Assembly: GCF_900105785.1 (NCBI RefSeq)
Contig: NZ_LT629799.1
Location: 1,488,001 to 1,552,000 of the forward strand
DNA from: Microlunatus sagamiharensis
GTDB taxonomy: Bacteria; Actinomycetota; Actinomycetes; Propionibacteriales; Propionibacteriaceae
Direction: 5' to 3'
DNA length: 64,000 bases
The position numbers were made by a program, and so were the translations under genes. The notes under the pieces are model-generated. The model made no database searches, was not told the origin of the DNA, and was given only the letters and a program-made list of their open reading frames with translations. Within the stretch, counting starts at the first letter, position 1. The number at the start of each line of letters is the position of its first letter. This document shows, piece after piece, positions 51,424 to 60,051 of the stretch.

Positions 51424-52320
51424 TCAGCAGGAGGCGACGAGGTCCCAGCTCGCCGTCCCCGACTGGCGCAGGGAGACGGTGTTGTACGAGCTCGTCAGAC
51501 CGAGCGCGTCGCGCGAGCCGCGGGCGTACGCGCGGCCGTAGAGGCTGACCGCGCGGTCGGCGGCGACGTGCGACAGCGTCGAGGCGGTGACGCAGGTGGT
51601 TGGCGTCGGCGTGGGGGTCGTCCCCCCGCCGGTGCCGCCCGCCCGGACGAGCCCCGCGGCGAAGGTGGCGGCCTGGGTCACGGAACCGTTGCTGGAGTAG
51701 CTGAGGTGCCCGCCGCTCCCCTCTCCCGCCGGGTTGGAGCCCTGGCGCCCGCAGATCGAGTCGCTCACGTTGCAGTAGTCACGCGACTTCGGCCCGTAGA
51801 CGGTGCTCGAGGTGGCGATCGTCCGGCCGCTGGCGCCGAGCGGGTTGCCGAAGACGACGACGGCCGCCACCCGGCCCGACAGCGCCGACGGGATCGGGGT
51901 GCCCATCGTGACACCCGTCCGGATGCTGATGGCGATGTCGGTCACGGTGGCGCCCTGGGAGTAGCCGCCGATGACGAAGCGGGTGCCCGGGCAGGACGCG
52001 GCGACGGAGCTGACGTGGGCCGACATGTCCGTCGCCCCGGGGCCGGCGCTGGTCTGGGAGGAGTTCGCGGCGTAGTCGACGGCGTACGAGCTCACCGTGT
52101 AGCCGCCCAGCTGGCTCTGCAGCCCGCTCACGAGCGGGCGGCCCAGGATGCCGAGGCCGGGCGTCTCCCCCGTGCCGCGGGCGAAGACGACGTCGACGTC
52201 GCTGCACGCCGCCTGGGCCGGCGTGGTGCCGACGGCGAGCAGGCTGGTGAGGGCGACGGCGGGGACGGCCAGGGCGGTGGCGATCCGCCGGGCGAGGCGG
52301 GGGCGGGACGAGCAGTTCAC
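51424..52320 (-). CDS. secreted cutinase with appended C-terminal module
   Basis: A 298-residue exported serine esterase. The signal peptide ends at TTPAQA. The cutinase fold contains CSDVDVVFARGTGETPGLG, the nucleophile elbow VIGGYSQGATV, and the late Asp/His pair in CNVSDSICGRQG and GSGGHLSYSSNG. After a TTPTPTPTT linker come about 65 residues (CVTASTLSHVAADRAVSLYG, DALGLTSSYNTVSLRQ) resembling the C-terminal module of secreted PHB depolymerases and lipases (recalled, not searched). The start is GTG at 52320 with GAGGAG. It probably attacks cutin, waxes or polyesters. Confidence 0.88.
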   Translation of the reverse strand: MNCSSRPRLARRIATALAVPAVALTSLLAVGTTPAQAACSDVDVVFARGTGETPGLGILGRPLVSGLQSQLGGYTVSSYAVDYAANSSQTSAGPGATDMSAHVSSVAASCPGTRFVIGGYSQGATVTDIAISIRTGVTMGTPIPSALSGRVAAVVVFGNPLGASGRTIATSSTVYGPKSRDYCNVSDSICGRQGSNPAGEGSGGHLSYSSNGSVTQAATFAAGLVRAGGTGGGTTPTPTPTTCVTASTLSHVAADRAVSLYGRAYARGSRDALGLTSSYNTVSLRQSGTASWDLVASC

Positions 52321-52544
52321 GGGGACTCCTCGGTGTGCGGGTGCGGGCGCAGGACCTGGACGACGCGAGCTCGGGAACGGTCCCACGTCGGAACCGAGTC
52401 TGGCGGCCCGCGCCCCGGCCTGGCTAGCCCTCGTCGGGGTGAGCACGACCGAGCGGTGCCTGCCCACGCCGGCGCGGACGGTTCGGGCTCCCGGCTCCCC
52501 AGGTAGTACAGTCATCCACCGCGGCTCCGAGGGTTGGAGCCCAG

Positions 52545-52618
<74 letters not shown>

Positions 52619-52736
52619 CAAGGTTTCTCACCGCGTCGGAACCGTCTCCGCGGACGATCGAGCCCCACAGGTCCGCTCGAGCACTGTTCATCTTCGCTGC
52701 TGCAACGAAGCCGTCGCCCGCGACGATCTCCTCGTC

Positions 52737-54269
52737 GTGCCGGCCACCTCTCCTCCCACCGACCGTCCGGTGATCTCGCGCCGCGCGCTGCTGCGGACCG
52801 GCCCGGTCGTGGCCGCGACGGCGGTCGGGACCACCGTCCTCGGCGCCGGGCGGGCCGAGGCGGCGGTCCGCGTCGACGCGGCCCACCACCTGCTGCGCCG
52901 GGCCGCGTTCGGACCCACGCCGGCGTTGCTGGCGCACGTGCGCAAGGTCGGCACGACCGCCTGGCTGGACGCCCAGCTCGACCCGGGCTCCGTCGACGAC
53001 CGGGTCACGGAGGCATACGTGAAGCGCTTCACGAACCTGGACCTGACCCCGGGCGAGGTGCGCGCCAAGTTCCGCAGCGGCGCCTGGGACGTGATGTACG
53101 AGGTGCTCGGCGCGCACGTCTCGCGGGCCGTGTTCTCCAACCGCCAGGTCTTCGAGGCGGCCGTCGACTTCTGGACGAACCACTTCGTCGTGCCGGTGCC
53201 CAGCACCGAGGTCTGGGACTGCGCGCAGGTCTTCACCCGCGACGTCGTGCGCAAGCACGCCCTCGGCCGCTTCGCCGACATGCTCGTCGCCTCGGCGAAG
53301 TCGTCGGCCATGCTGATCGTGCTCAACGGCAAGGACTCGACGCGGCGGGCCCCGAACGAGAACTACGGTCGCGAGCTGCTCGAGCTGCACACCCTCGGGG
53401 TCGGGAGCTACACCGAGGACGACGTCAGGCAGTCCGCGCTGATCCTCACCGGCCTCGGCACCACCCGCGGCAAGGAGTACGAGTACCACCCGGCCGACCA
53501 CCACGTGGGCCCCGTGCGCGTCCTCGACTTCGCGCACCCGAACGGCTCCGCGAACGGCGAGTCCGTGGCCGAGGCCTACCTCGAGCACCTCGCCCACCAC
53601 CCGGCCACGGCGACGAGGATCGCCACCAAGCTGTGCGTGCGCTTCGTCTCCGACACCCCGCCCGCCTCGCTGGTCGCCCGGCTCGCGCAGGTGTTCCTCG
53701 ACTCCGGCACCGCCGTCGCCCCCGTGCTGCGGGCGCTGTTCACCTCGTCGGAGTTCGCCGCCTCGGTCGGGCAGAAGGTCCGGACGCCGTACGAGGACGC
53801 CGTCGCGACGATGCGGGTGCTGCGGGCCACGCCGGACCGCAAGGGCATCGCCAGCGGCAAGGAGCTGCGCTACAAGACGCTCGGGATGGGGCAGGCGCCG
53901 ATGAACTGGCCCGCGCCCAACGGCTACCCCGACGTCGCCGCCGCCTGGTCGGGCTCCTCGACGATGCTCGCCCGCTGGAACTTCCACGGCTCCGCCGCCG
54001 GCGGCGGGGCGCTCAACACGATGACCCGGCCCCAGCTCGTCGACCTGCTCGGGCTGCGGAAGCCGCCGGCCACCTTCGGCGCCGTGGTCGACCGGGCCGC
54101 GGCGGCGCTCCTGGTCCCCGACCTGACCCCGGCACAGCGCAAGGCCGTCTGCACCTTCCTCGGGCACTCCCCCTCCGACCGCCTGCGCAAGGACGACGCG
54201 CTGATCCGTCACAACCTGCCGCACCTGGCCGCCGCCCTGCTCGACTCCCCGAACTTCCTCGTCCGGTGA
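52737..54269 (+). CDS. DUF1800 family protein, Tat-exported
   Basis: A 510-residue exported protein. A twin-arginine signal (ISRRALLRTGPVVAATAVG) ends near GAGRAEA, followed by the family start AAHHLLRRAAFGPTPALLAH. Conserved blocks include VFEAAVDFWTNHFVVPV, PNENYGRELLELHTLGVG, KLCVRFVSDTPP and LGMGQAPMNWPAPNGYPD. The function of DUF1800 is unknown. I use the GTG at 52737; another GTG at 52770 sits right at the Tat motif. The stop overlaps the start of the DUF1501 gene (GTGA), the usual partner in bacteria. Confidence 0.88.
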   Translation: MPATSPPTDRPVISRRALLRTGPVVAATAVGTTVLGAGRAEAAVRVDAAHHLLRRAAFGPTPALLAHVRKVGTTAWLDAQLDPGSVDDRVTEAYVKRFTNLDLTPGEVRAKFRSGAWDVMYEVLGAHVSRAVFSNRQVFEAAVDFWTNHFVVPVPSTEVWDCAQVFTRDVVRKHALGRFADMLVASAKSSAMLIVLNGKDSTRRAPNENYGRELLELHTLGVGSYTEDDVRQSALILTGLGTTRGKEYEYHPADHHVGPVRVLDFAHPNGSANGESVAEAYLEHLAHHPATATRIATKLCVRFVSDTPPASLVARLAQVFLDSGTAVAPVLRALFTSSEFAASVGQKVRTPYEDAVATMRVLRATPDRKGIASGKELRYKTLGMGQAPMNWPAPNGYPDVAAAWSGSSTMLARWNFHGSAAGGGALNTMTRPQLVDLLGLRKPPATFGAVVDRAAAALLVPDLTPAQRKAVCTFLGHSPSDRLRKDDALIRHNLPHLAAALLDSPNFLVR

Positions 54270-55561
54270 GCGCCGACCAGACCCGTAAGCAAGCCTGCGG
54301 CTGCCCCGAGGGGGTCCGCGCGGCCGGGGTGTCGCGCCGCTCGCTGCTCGCCGCCGCCGGCGCGCTCGGGGCGCTCGCCACCGTCCCCGGACTGTCGGGC
54401 CCCGACTTCGCGACGTCGCTCGCCTTCGCCGGGACCCGCTACACCGGCGACACGCTCGTGGTCCTGAGCCTGCGGGGCGGTTGCGACGGCCTCTCGATGG
54501 TCGTGCCCGTCGGGGACCCGGCCTACTACGCCGCCCGCCCGACCATCGCCGTCCCGGCCTCCCGCACGCTCGCGCTGGACGCGATGTTCGGGCTGCACCC
54601 CGCGATGGCTCCGCTGAAGCCGCTCTGGGACGCGGGCCACCTCGCCGCCGTGCACGCGATGGGCCAGCCCAACCCGACGCGCTCGCACTTCTCCGCGATG
54701 GAGCAGATGGAGAACGCGGCGCCGGGCTCGCACCTGCGTACGGGCTGGCTCGACCGGATGGTCGGCGCCGGCGGGAGCCCGGAGACCTTCTCCTCCGTCT
54801 CCGTCGGCAGCAGCAACGCCCCGGCCTCGATGATCGGACCCAATCCCGAGCTGTCGATGCGCAGCGTGGCCGAGTTCAAGCTCAACGCGGTCCGCAAGGC
54901 CGGGGACGACAAGCGGTGGTCCACGCTGCTCACCTCGCTCTACCAGGACGCGCCCCCCGTCCTCGCCGCCCCGACGACCTCGACCCTCCGGGCGCTGTCC
55001 GCGACGAGCCGCGTCGCCTCGTCGGCGTCCACCCCGGCGCACGGGGCGGCGTACCCGAGCAGCGGCGTGGGCGACGCACTGCGCGACGTCGCGCGCCTCG
55101 TCAAGGCGGGGCTCGGGCTGCGCGCCGCGACCGTGGACGTCGGCGACTGGGACATGCACGCCGGGCTCGGCCGCTCGGACAAGGGGTGGATGTTCGACCG
55201 GCTGACCGACCTGAGCCAGGCCCTCGCCGCCTTCTGGACCGACCTCGGCTCCTCCCAGGACCGGGTCAGCCTCGTGACCCTGTCGGAGTTCGGCCGGCGC
55301 GTCGCCGAGAACGCGTCGGGCGGGCTGGACCACGGGCTCGGCAACGTCAGCCTCGTCCTGGGCGGCGGCATCCGCGGCGGCCAGGTGTACGGCCGCTGGC
55401 CCGGCCTCGACGCGTCGGACCTGGTCGGCGGCGACCTGGCCGGGGTGACCGACTACCGCACCGTCCTCGCCGAGCTGCTCGAGAAGCGCACCGGGGTGTC
55501 GACGAAGGACGTCTTCCCCGGCCTCGACCCCGCCCGCCTCGGGCTCGCCCGGGCCCGCTGA
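54266..55561 (+). CDS. DUF1501 family protein, Tat-exported
   Basis: A 431-residue partner of the DUF1800 protein. The twin-arginine signal is SRRSLLAAAGALGALATVPG. The sulfatase-like alkaline-phosphatase-fold core begins LVVLSLRGGCDGLSMVVPVG, with NPTRSHFSAMEQME, TVDVGDWDMHAGLG and VTLSEFGRRVAENASGGLDH carrying the conserved His and Asp. No catalytic role is established for the family. Folding before export through Tat fits a metal or cofactor requirement. It is translationally coupled to DUF1800. Confidence 0.9.
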   Translation: MSADQTRKQACGCPEGVRAAGVSRRSLLAAAGALGALATVPGLSGPDFATSLAFAGTRYTGDTLVVLSLRGGCDGLSMVVPVGDPAYYAARPTIAVPASRTLALDAMFGLHPAMAPLKPLWDAGHLAAVHAMGQPNPTRSHFSAMEQMENAAPGSHLRTGWLDRMVGAGGSPETFSSVSVGSSNAPASMIGPNPELSMRSVAEFKLNAVRKAGDDKRWSTLLTSLYQDAPPVLAAPTTSTLRALSATSRVASSASTPAHGAAYPSSGVGDALRDVARLVKAGLGLRAATVDVGDWDMHAGLGRSDKGWMFDRLTDLSQALAAFWTDLGSSQDRVSLVTLSEFGRRVAENASGGLDHGLGNVSLVLGGGIRGGQVYGRWPGLDASDLVGGDLAGVTDYRTVLAELLEKRTGVSTKDVFPGLDPARLGLARAR

Positions 55562-55731
55562 GCCGCCGGCGCCGGGCGAGCGGCCTGCTCACGCTGCCGG
55601 GCTCCGCGTGGACCCCGCGCACGTCAGGTGACACGGACGGCTGTGTCGCGCAGGAGACACAAGATTGGCTCGGTTCCGGGTCCTCCGTCCTACGCTCCGG
55701 GCTCCCGTCGTCCAGCAGAAGGCAGACCCCC

Positions 55732-56472
55732 GTGCTCCCCAAGACCCTCTCCGTGCTCGCCGCGACCGCGCTCGCCGGCGCCACCCTCGCTGTCCCCTCG
55801 TCCGCCTCGGCGACCACCGACCGGGACCTGCGCTGGTCCGTCCAGGGCTCGAGGGCGGTCCTCACCTCACCCGACTACGCCGAGATCGACTTCGCCTACA
55901 CCTGCGGGACGGCCGGCGCGCCGGAGGACGTCGAGGTCGGCCCCGCCCTGTTCCAGCCCGTGTACGACACACCGACGGGCGGCGCGTTCCGGGGGCAGGA
56001 GGGTTTCCCCTCCTTCACGTGCGACGGCACCCCGCACACCCAGGTGGTGGTGCTGCGGGCGCAGTACGGGACCTTCGAGAACGGCAGCGGCGAGGTCGGT
56101 CTGCTGTTCCGGGACCCGATCAACGGCACGCCGACGTTCCAGCACGTCAGGCTCGAGGGCCTCGCGGACCCGCGGGCCGCGGTCGCCGTCAGCATCAACG
56201 CCACCCCGGAGCCGGTGAAGAAGGGCCGCACCATCACGGTCAAGGGCACCGTCACCCGCGACGGCAAGGCGTACGCGAAGAAGAAGGCCACGCTCTGGTT
56301 CGCCCGCGACAACCGTGACGCCACGAAGGTCAAGAACGTGACGTCCAGCAGCAAGGGCACGCTGAGGACCACCGTCAAGGCCTCCCGCTCCGGCACCTTC
56401 TTCTGGGTCACCGGCTCCACGAGCAAGACCCAGCAGGGCACGTCCGGCGTGGACCGGGTGAAGGTGAAGTGA
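55732..56472 (+). CDS. secreted protein with C-terminal Ig-like domain
   Basis: 246 residues. The signal peptide runs from GTG 55732 (LPKTLSVLAATALAGATLAV to SSASA). The middle part is unrecognised, with two Cys (FAYTCGTAGAP and FPSFTCDGTP) that may form a disulfide. The C-terminal 95 residues (VSINATPEPVKKGRTITVKG, KKKATLWFARD) form a Lys-rich bacterial Ig-like sandwich common in actinomycete surface proteins. The function is unknown. It follows the DUF1501 gene by 170 bases, same strand. Confidence 0.72.
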   Translation: MLPKTLSVLAATALAGATLAVPSSASATTDRDLRWSVQGSRAVLTSPDYAEIDFAYTCGTAGAPEDVEVGPALFQPVYDTPTGGAFRGQEGFPSFTCDGTPHTQVVVLRAQYGTFENGSGEVGLLFRDPINGTPTFQHVRLEGLADPRAAVAVSINATPEPVKKGRTITVKGTVTRDGKAYAKKKATLWFARDNRDATKVKNVTSSSKGTLRTTVKASRSGTFFWVTGSTSKTQQGTSGVDRVKVK

Positions 56473-56545
56473 GACCGGGCCGCCCGAGCCCGGTCGAGGT
56501 CGACCCGCCCGTCCGTCGCGCCGACCGAGGACGTTGGATGGGCGG

Positions 56546-57325
56546 GTGACCGACTACACCGAACCATCCGTCCCGCTGGGCGAGCACGCGATGCCGCTGC
56601 TCGGCTTCGGCACCTGGCAGATCGAGAACGACGACGCGCCCCAGGCGACGTCGACGGCGCTCGAGCTGGGCTACCGCCACATCGACACCGCCACCGGCTA
56701 CGGCAACGAGGCCGGCATCGGCACCGCGCTCGCAGACTCCGGCCTCGACCGTGACTCCCTGTTCATCACGACCAAGCTGCCCCCCGACCACGCCGGTCGC
56801 GAGCGGCAGACGATCGAGGAGAGCCTGACCAAGCTCGGGCTCGACCGGGTCGACCTGTGGCTGGTGCACTGGCCGCCGAACGGCCAGGCGTCGCCCGAGG
56901 TCTGGGCCGAGGTGGTCAAGGCCCAGCAGGACGGCCTGGCCACGCACATCGGGGTGAGCAACTACTCGCTCGACCAGATCGACGAGCTCGTCAGCGCGAC
57001 GGGCGTGACCCCGGCGGTCAACCAGATCCGCTGGAGCCCGGGCGTCTACGACCCGGCGGTCGCCGCCGGCCTGTCCGAGCGCGGCGTGGTCCTCGAGGGC
57101 TACAGCCCGTTCAAGGCGAGCAACCTCGACGACCCGACGCTGGTCCGGATCGCGGAGGCGCACGACGCGACCGCGGCGCAGGTGATCGTGGCCTGGCACG
57201 TCGCGCACGGCTTCGTCGTGATCCCCAAGTCGGCCCGGCGCGAGCGCATCGAGGCCAACGCCGCCGGCGCGCGGCTCCGGCTCAGCGCCGACGAGGTCAC
57301 GGCGATCGACGGCCTCGCGGCCTGA
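56546..57325 (+). CDS. aldo/keto reductase
   Basis: A 259-residue NADPH-dependent TIM-barrel reductase of the 2,5-diketo-D-gluconate reductase group. The catalytic tetrad is visible: Asp and Tyr in HIDTATGYGNE, Lys in TTKLPPDHAG, His in LWLVHWPPNG. The cofactor loop is VIPKSARRERIEANAAG. GFGTWQIENDD is the typical N-terminus, so the GTG at 56546 is preferred over upstream starts. The substrate is unknown. Confidence 0.92.
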   Translation: MTDYTEPSVPLGEHAMPLLGFGTWQIENDDAPQATSTALELGYRHIDTATGYGNEAGIGTALADSGLDRDSLFITTKLPPDHAGRERQTIEESLTKLGLDRVDLWLVHWPPNGQASPEVWAEVVKAQQDGLATHIGVSNYSLDQIDELVSATGVTPAVNQIRWSPGVYDPAVAAGLSERGVVLEGYSPFKASNLDDPTLVRIAEAHDATAAQVIVAWHVAHGFVVIPKSARRERIEANAAGARLRLSADEVTAIDGLAA

Positions 57326-57339
57326 CCGAGGCAGCGGAA

Positions 57340-57370
57340 CGCCCCCTGCGCCCGACGGGCGCAGGGGGCG
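57340..57370. terminator. bidirectional terminator
   Basis: CGCCCCCTGCGCCC-GAC-GGGCGCAGGGGGCG, a perfect 14-base stem between the convergent aldo/keto reductase and Rpf genes. Confidence 0.9.
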
Positions 57371-57381
57371 TGCTCACGTGA

Positions 57382-58185
57382 TCAGGGCTTGCAGCTCCAC
57401 GGGCGGAAACCGCGCTTCTTGTAGAGCGTGTTGGCCACGTGGACCTGCTCGTTCTTGCTGGCCTTGTGCGGGTACTTCGCGAACTTGCGCCCTCCGGCCG
57501 ACTTCCACGTCGACAGGTTGAACTGCAGGCCGCCGTAGTAGCCGTTGTGCGTGTTGATGTGCCAGTTGCCGCCCGACTCGCAGCGCGCGATCTTGTTCCA
57601 CTGCTTCATCCGGGCCAGGTTCAGCCTGTTGGTGCCGACCTTGACGATCTTGCTGCGCACCTTGCGGTCGACCCTCGTCGTCACCACGGTGGTCGACTCG
57701 CCGTTGACGGTCGTGACCACCGTCGTCGTGGTGACCTTGCCGGTGCGGCCGCTGCGGACGGTCTTCGTCTTGCCCCGCATCATCGACGAGGTCTTCTTCT
57801 TGATCGTCTTGTACTTGACCGTCTTCTTCTTGCTGGTCTTCGTGACGGAGACGACGTCGACGACGAGGGACATGCCCTCGGTGACCTCGGTGTCACGCGA
57901 CGGCGAGACCCGGTCGTCACCGTCGACCGCGAGGCCGAGCTGGGTGATCGCGTCGGCGACCGTCGGCGCGTCGGTCACCGACACCGTCGAGGCCTGGCCG
58001 GCGTAGCGGAGGTCGATCGTCGTCGTCTGCGGGGCCGCCGAACCGGTGGCCGTGGCGGTCGGCGTCGCGCTCGGCGTCGCGCTGGGCGTCGGCGTGTCCG
58101 CGTACGCCGGCGCGCTGCTCAGACCTCCGGCCAGCAGTGCCACCGTGGCTGCCGCAGCAGCCGTCCAGGTCCCGATTCTGGGCAT
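57382..58185 (-). CDS. resuscitation-promoting factor-like transglycosylase
   Basis: A 267-residue secreted cell-wall hydrolase. The signal peptide ends at APAYA, followed by a Thr/Pro/Ser linker, one DUF348 ubiquitin-like domain (STVSVTDAPTVADAITQLGL), a Lys/Thr/Val-rich G5 domain (about 110-190, ending VDRKVRSKIVKVGT), and the Rpf catalytic domain. In the last, IARCESGGNWHINTHNGYYG carries the catalytic Glu, and GLQFNLSTWKSAGG follows. It cleaves peptidoglycan and in relatives wakes dormant cells. RpfB usually has three DUF348 domains; this copy has one. Confidence 0.92.
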   Translation of the reverse strand: MPRIGTWTAAAAATVALLAGGLSSAPAYADTPTPSATPSATPTATATGSAAPQTTTIDLRYAGQASTVSVTDAPTVADAITQLGLAVDGDDRVSPSRDTEVTEGMSLVVDVVSVTKTSKKKTVKYKTIKKKTSSMMRGKTKTVRSGRTGKVTTTTVVTTVNGESTTVVTTRVDRKVRSKIVKVGTNRLNLARMKQWNKIARCESGGNWHINTHNGYYGGLQFNLSTWKSAGGRKFAKYPHKASKNEQVHVANTLYKKRGFRPWSCKP

Positions 58186-58220
58186 CGTCTCGTCCCCCGT
58201 GGGTCGTGTCCGCCGATTGC

Positions 58221-58246
58221 CGGTGGCTGCTCTGACGCAGCCACCG
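58221..58246 (-). other. hairpin in the rpf leader
   Basis: CGGTGGCTGC-TCTGAC-GCAGCCACCG is a perfect 10-base stem 36 bases upstream of the rpf ATG, so it should lie in its 5' UTR. A likely promoter (TTGCCA, 17 bases, TATCTA on the minus strand) lies farther upstream near 58270-58295. The sequence does not match the ydaO/c-di-AMP riboswitch as I know it. Confidence 0.45.
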
Positions 58247-58394
58247 ACCTGAAGAAAGCCTGAGCCTGCCCTGTAGATAACGAATTGGCAACTTCAGTGA
58301 AAGTTCAAGGGCCGCAACATCGCGCTCAGGTCTCGGTCGCCGTCCGGCCCAGGACCGTCGGCGGCCTGCCCGCGTGCGCCCGTACGATCCCCGG

Positions 58395-59441
58395 GTGACA
58401 GACGCGGCGGTGAGGTTCGGGCTGGTCGGCTACGGGTTCGGGGGGCGTTACTTCCACGCGCCGCTGATCGAGGGCGCACCCGGCGCGACGCTCGCCGGGG
58501 TGGTCACCCGGTCGCCCGAGCGGCGGGCCGAGGTCGAGGCCGAGCACCCGGGCGTGGCCGTCTTCGACACCGTCGACGCGCTCGTCGCGGCCGGCGTGGA
58601 CGCGGTCGCGGTCAGCACACCGGCCGCCACGCACTCCGAGGTCACCGACGACCTCCTGCGCCGCGGGGTCCCGGTCGTCTGCGACAAGCCCTTCGCCCTG
58701 GACGCGGACGCGGCCCGGGCCAGCGTCGAGCTCGCCGAGCGCGAGGGCGTGCTCCTCAGCCCCTACCAGAACCGTCGCTGGGACTCCGACCTGCTGACCG
58801 TGCGCCGCGTGCTGGCCGAGGGCGGGCTCGGCGAGGTCCTCCGGTTCGAGTCCGCCTTCGAGCGGTGGTCCCCCGACCTCGCCCCGCCGGTCGCGGGCGC
58901 CGGCCTGCTCCGCGACTTCGGCAGCCACCTCGTCGACCAGGCGCTGTTCCTCTTCGGGCCCGTCGTGCGGGTGTACGCGGAGACCCGCGAGGTCGAGCCG
59001 GGCTTCGAGAACGACTTCCGCCTGCTGCTGCAGCACGAGGGCGGGATGCGCACGCACCTGTCCGGGGCCTGGCGCCAGAGCGCCACGGGACCGCGGTTCC
59101 GGGTCACCGGCACCGAGGGGACGTTCGTCGTCACCGCGGCGATGGACGGTCAGGAGGAGGCGCTCGTCGCCGGGCGCACCCCGACGAGCGAGGGCGACGA
59201 CTGGGGCCGGGAGCCGCAGGAGGCGTGGGGCACGCTCCACCGCGGCGACGAGCACGAGACCGTCGAGAGCGAGAGGGGCCGTTGGGACTCCTACTACGCG
59301 CAGTTCGCCGCGGCCGTCCGCGGCGAGGGAGGTGTGCCGGTGGACCCGTGGGACGCGGTCGCCACGGCCACGGTCATCGACACCGCGCGCCGCAGCGCCG
59401 TGGAGGGCACCACGGTCGACGTGCCGCCAGTCCGGCGCTAG
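58395..59441 (+). CDS. Gfo/Idh/MocA family oxidoreductase
   Basis: A 348-residue NAD(P)-dependent dehydrogenase of sugars or polyols. The Rossmann motif GLVGYGFGGRYFHAPLI is at the N-terminus, and the catalytic Lys is in VVCDKPFALDADAA. GLLRDFGSHLVDQALFLFG holds the substrate-domain His. The C-terminal sheet is typical. The GTG at 58395 is placed right before the first strand. It may serve the nearby ABC importer (60052 onward), but the two are separated by 610 bases and one small gene. Confidence 0.9.
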   Translation: MTDAAVRFGLVGYGFGGRYFHAPLIEGAPGATLAGVVTRSPERRAEVEAEHPGVAVFDTVDALVAAGVDAVAVSTPAATHSEVTDDLLRRGVPVVCDKPFALDADAARASVELAEREGVLLSPYQNRRWDSDLLTVRRVLAEGGLGEVLRFESAFERWSPDLAPPVAGAGLLRDFGSHLVDQALFLFGPVVRVYAETREVEPGFENDFRLLLQHEGGMRTHLSGAWRQSATGPRFRVTGTEGTFVVTAAMDGQEEALVAGRTPTSEGDDWGREPQEAWGTLHRGDEHETVESERGRWDSYYAQFAAAVRGEGGVPVDPWDAVATATVIDTARRSAVEGTTVDVPPVRR

Positions 59442-59450
59442 GCCGCGCCC

Positions 59451-59825
59451 GTGCGAGGCCGTCGGGCACGCCGCGCGGAGCGGATGGCGCTGTTGACAAG
59501 AGCGAAGGACCTGCCGCCCGAGCAGCTGGGCCGGTTCTGGGCGGTGATGCTCGGGGGCACGGTCGTCGGTGTGTCCCTCGAGGTCCCCGCGCTCGTCCTC
59601 GGGGTCCGGGCGGCCACGTACGCCCGACGGCGGCACGGGGCCGGGTTCCGGGAGGTCGTCGGCAGCGGACCCGTGACGCGAGCGCTCGTGCTCGTCGGCG
59701 CGGCCCTGGTGTGGCGGAGGGTGACGAGCGCCCTCATGGTCCGCGCGCTGCGGCAGCTCGTCGAGCGCGTCGAGCGCGACGAGCGCGACGGTTCGATCAA
59801 GGACCCCGCGGACCGTCCGTCGTGA
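59451..59825 (+). CDS. hypothetical membrane protein
   Basis: 124 residues with two hydrophobic stretches (FWAVMLGGTVVGVSLEVPAL and VTRALVLVGAALVWRRV), an Arg-rich N-terminus and a charged coiled tail (LVERVERDERDG). No family is recognised. It follows the oxidoreductase by 9 bases and is probably co-transcribed. The 226-base gap after it (59826-60051) shows no gene or clear structure; a short AT-richer word (CCGTTTTCGG) near 59968 could belong to the ABC operon promoter. Confidence 0.55.
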   Translation: MRGRRARRAERMALLTRAKDLPPEQLGRFWAVMLGGTVVGVSLEVPALVLGVRAATYARRRHGAGFREVVGSGPVTRALVLVGAALVWRRVTSALMVRALRQLVERVERDERDGSIKDPADRPS

Positions 59826-60051
59826 CGCGTCTCCTGCGGCCGGGCCGGCTGGTGCGGGTCTGGGGCCGTCGACGTCGTGCGGGCTGTCGCGGCCGTGCTC
59901 GACGCCAGCACCGGTGAGTAGGTCGGGCTGGCAGCGTCGCCTCGGAGGTCTCGACCTGCGCCGGAACCCGTTTTCGGCCGAGCCTCCGTCGGCCGCGGCG
60001 GGGCACGTGCTCCAATGGCGCTCCCGAACGACGAGGTGAGGGGCACCGGGT

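Noticed and set aside
58186-58330. c-di-AMP (ydaO) riboswitch upstream of the rpf gene
   Set aside because: The conserved ydaO segments I know are not present; only a simple hairpin is seen.
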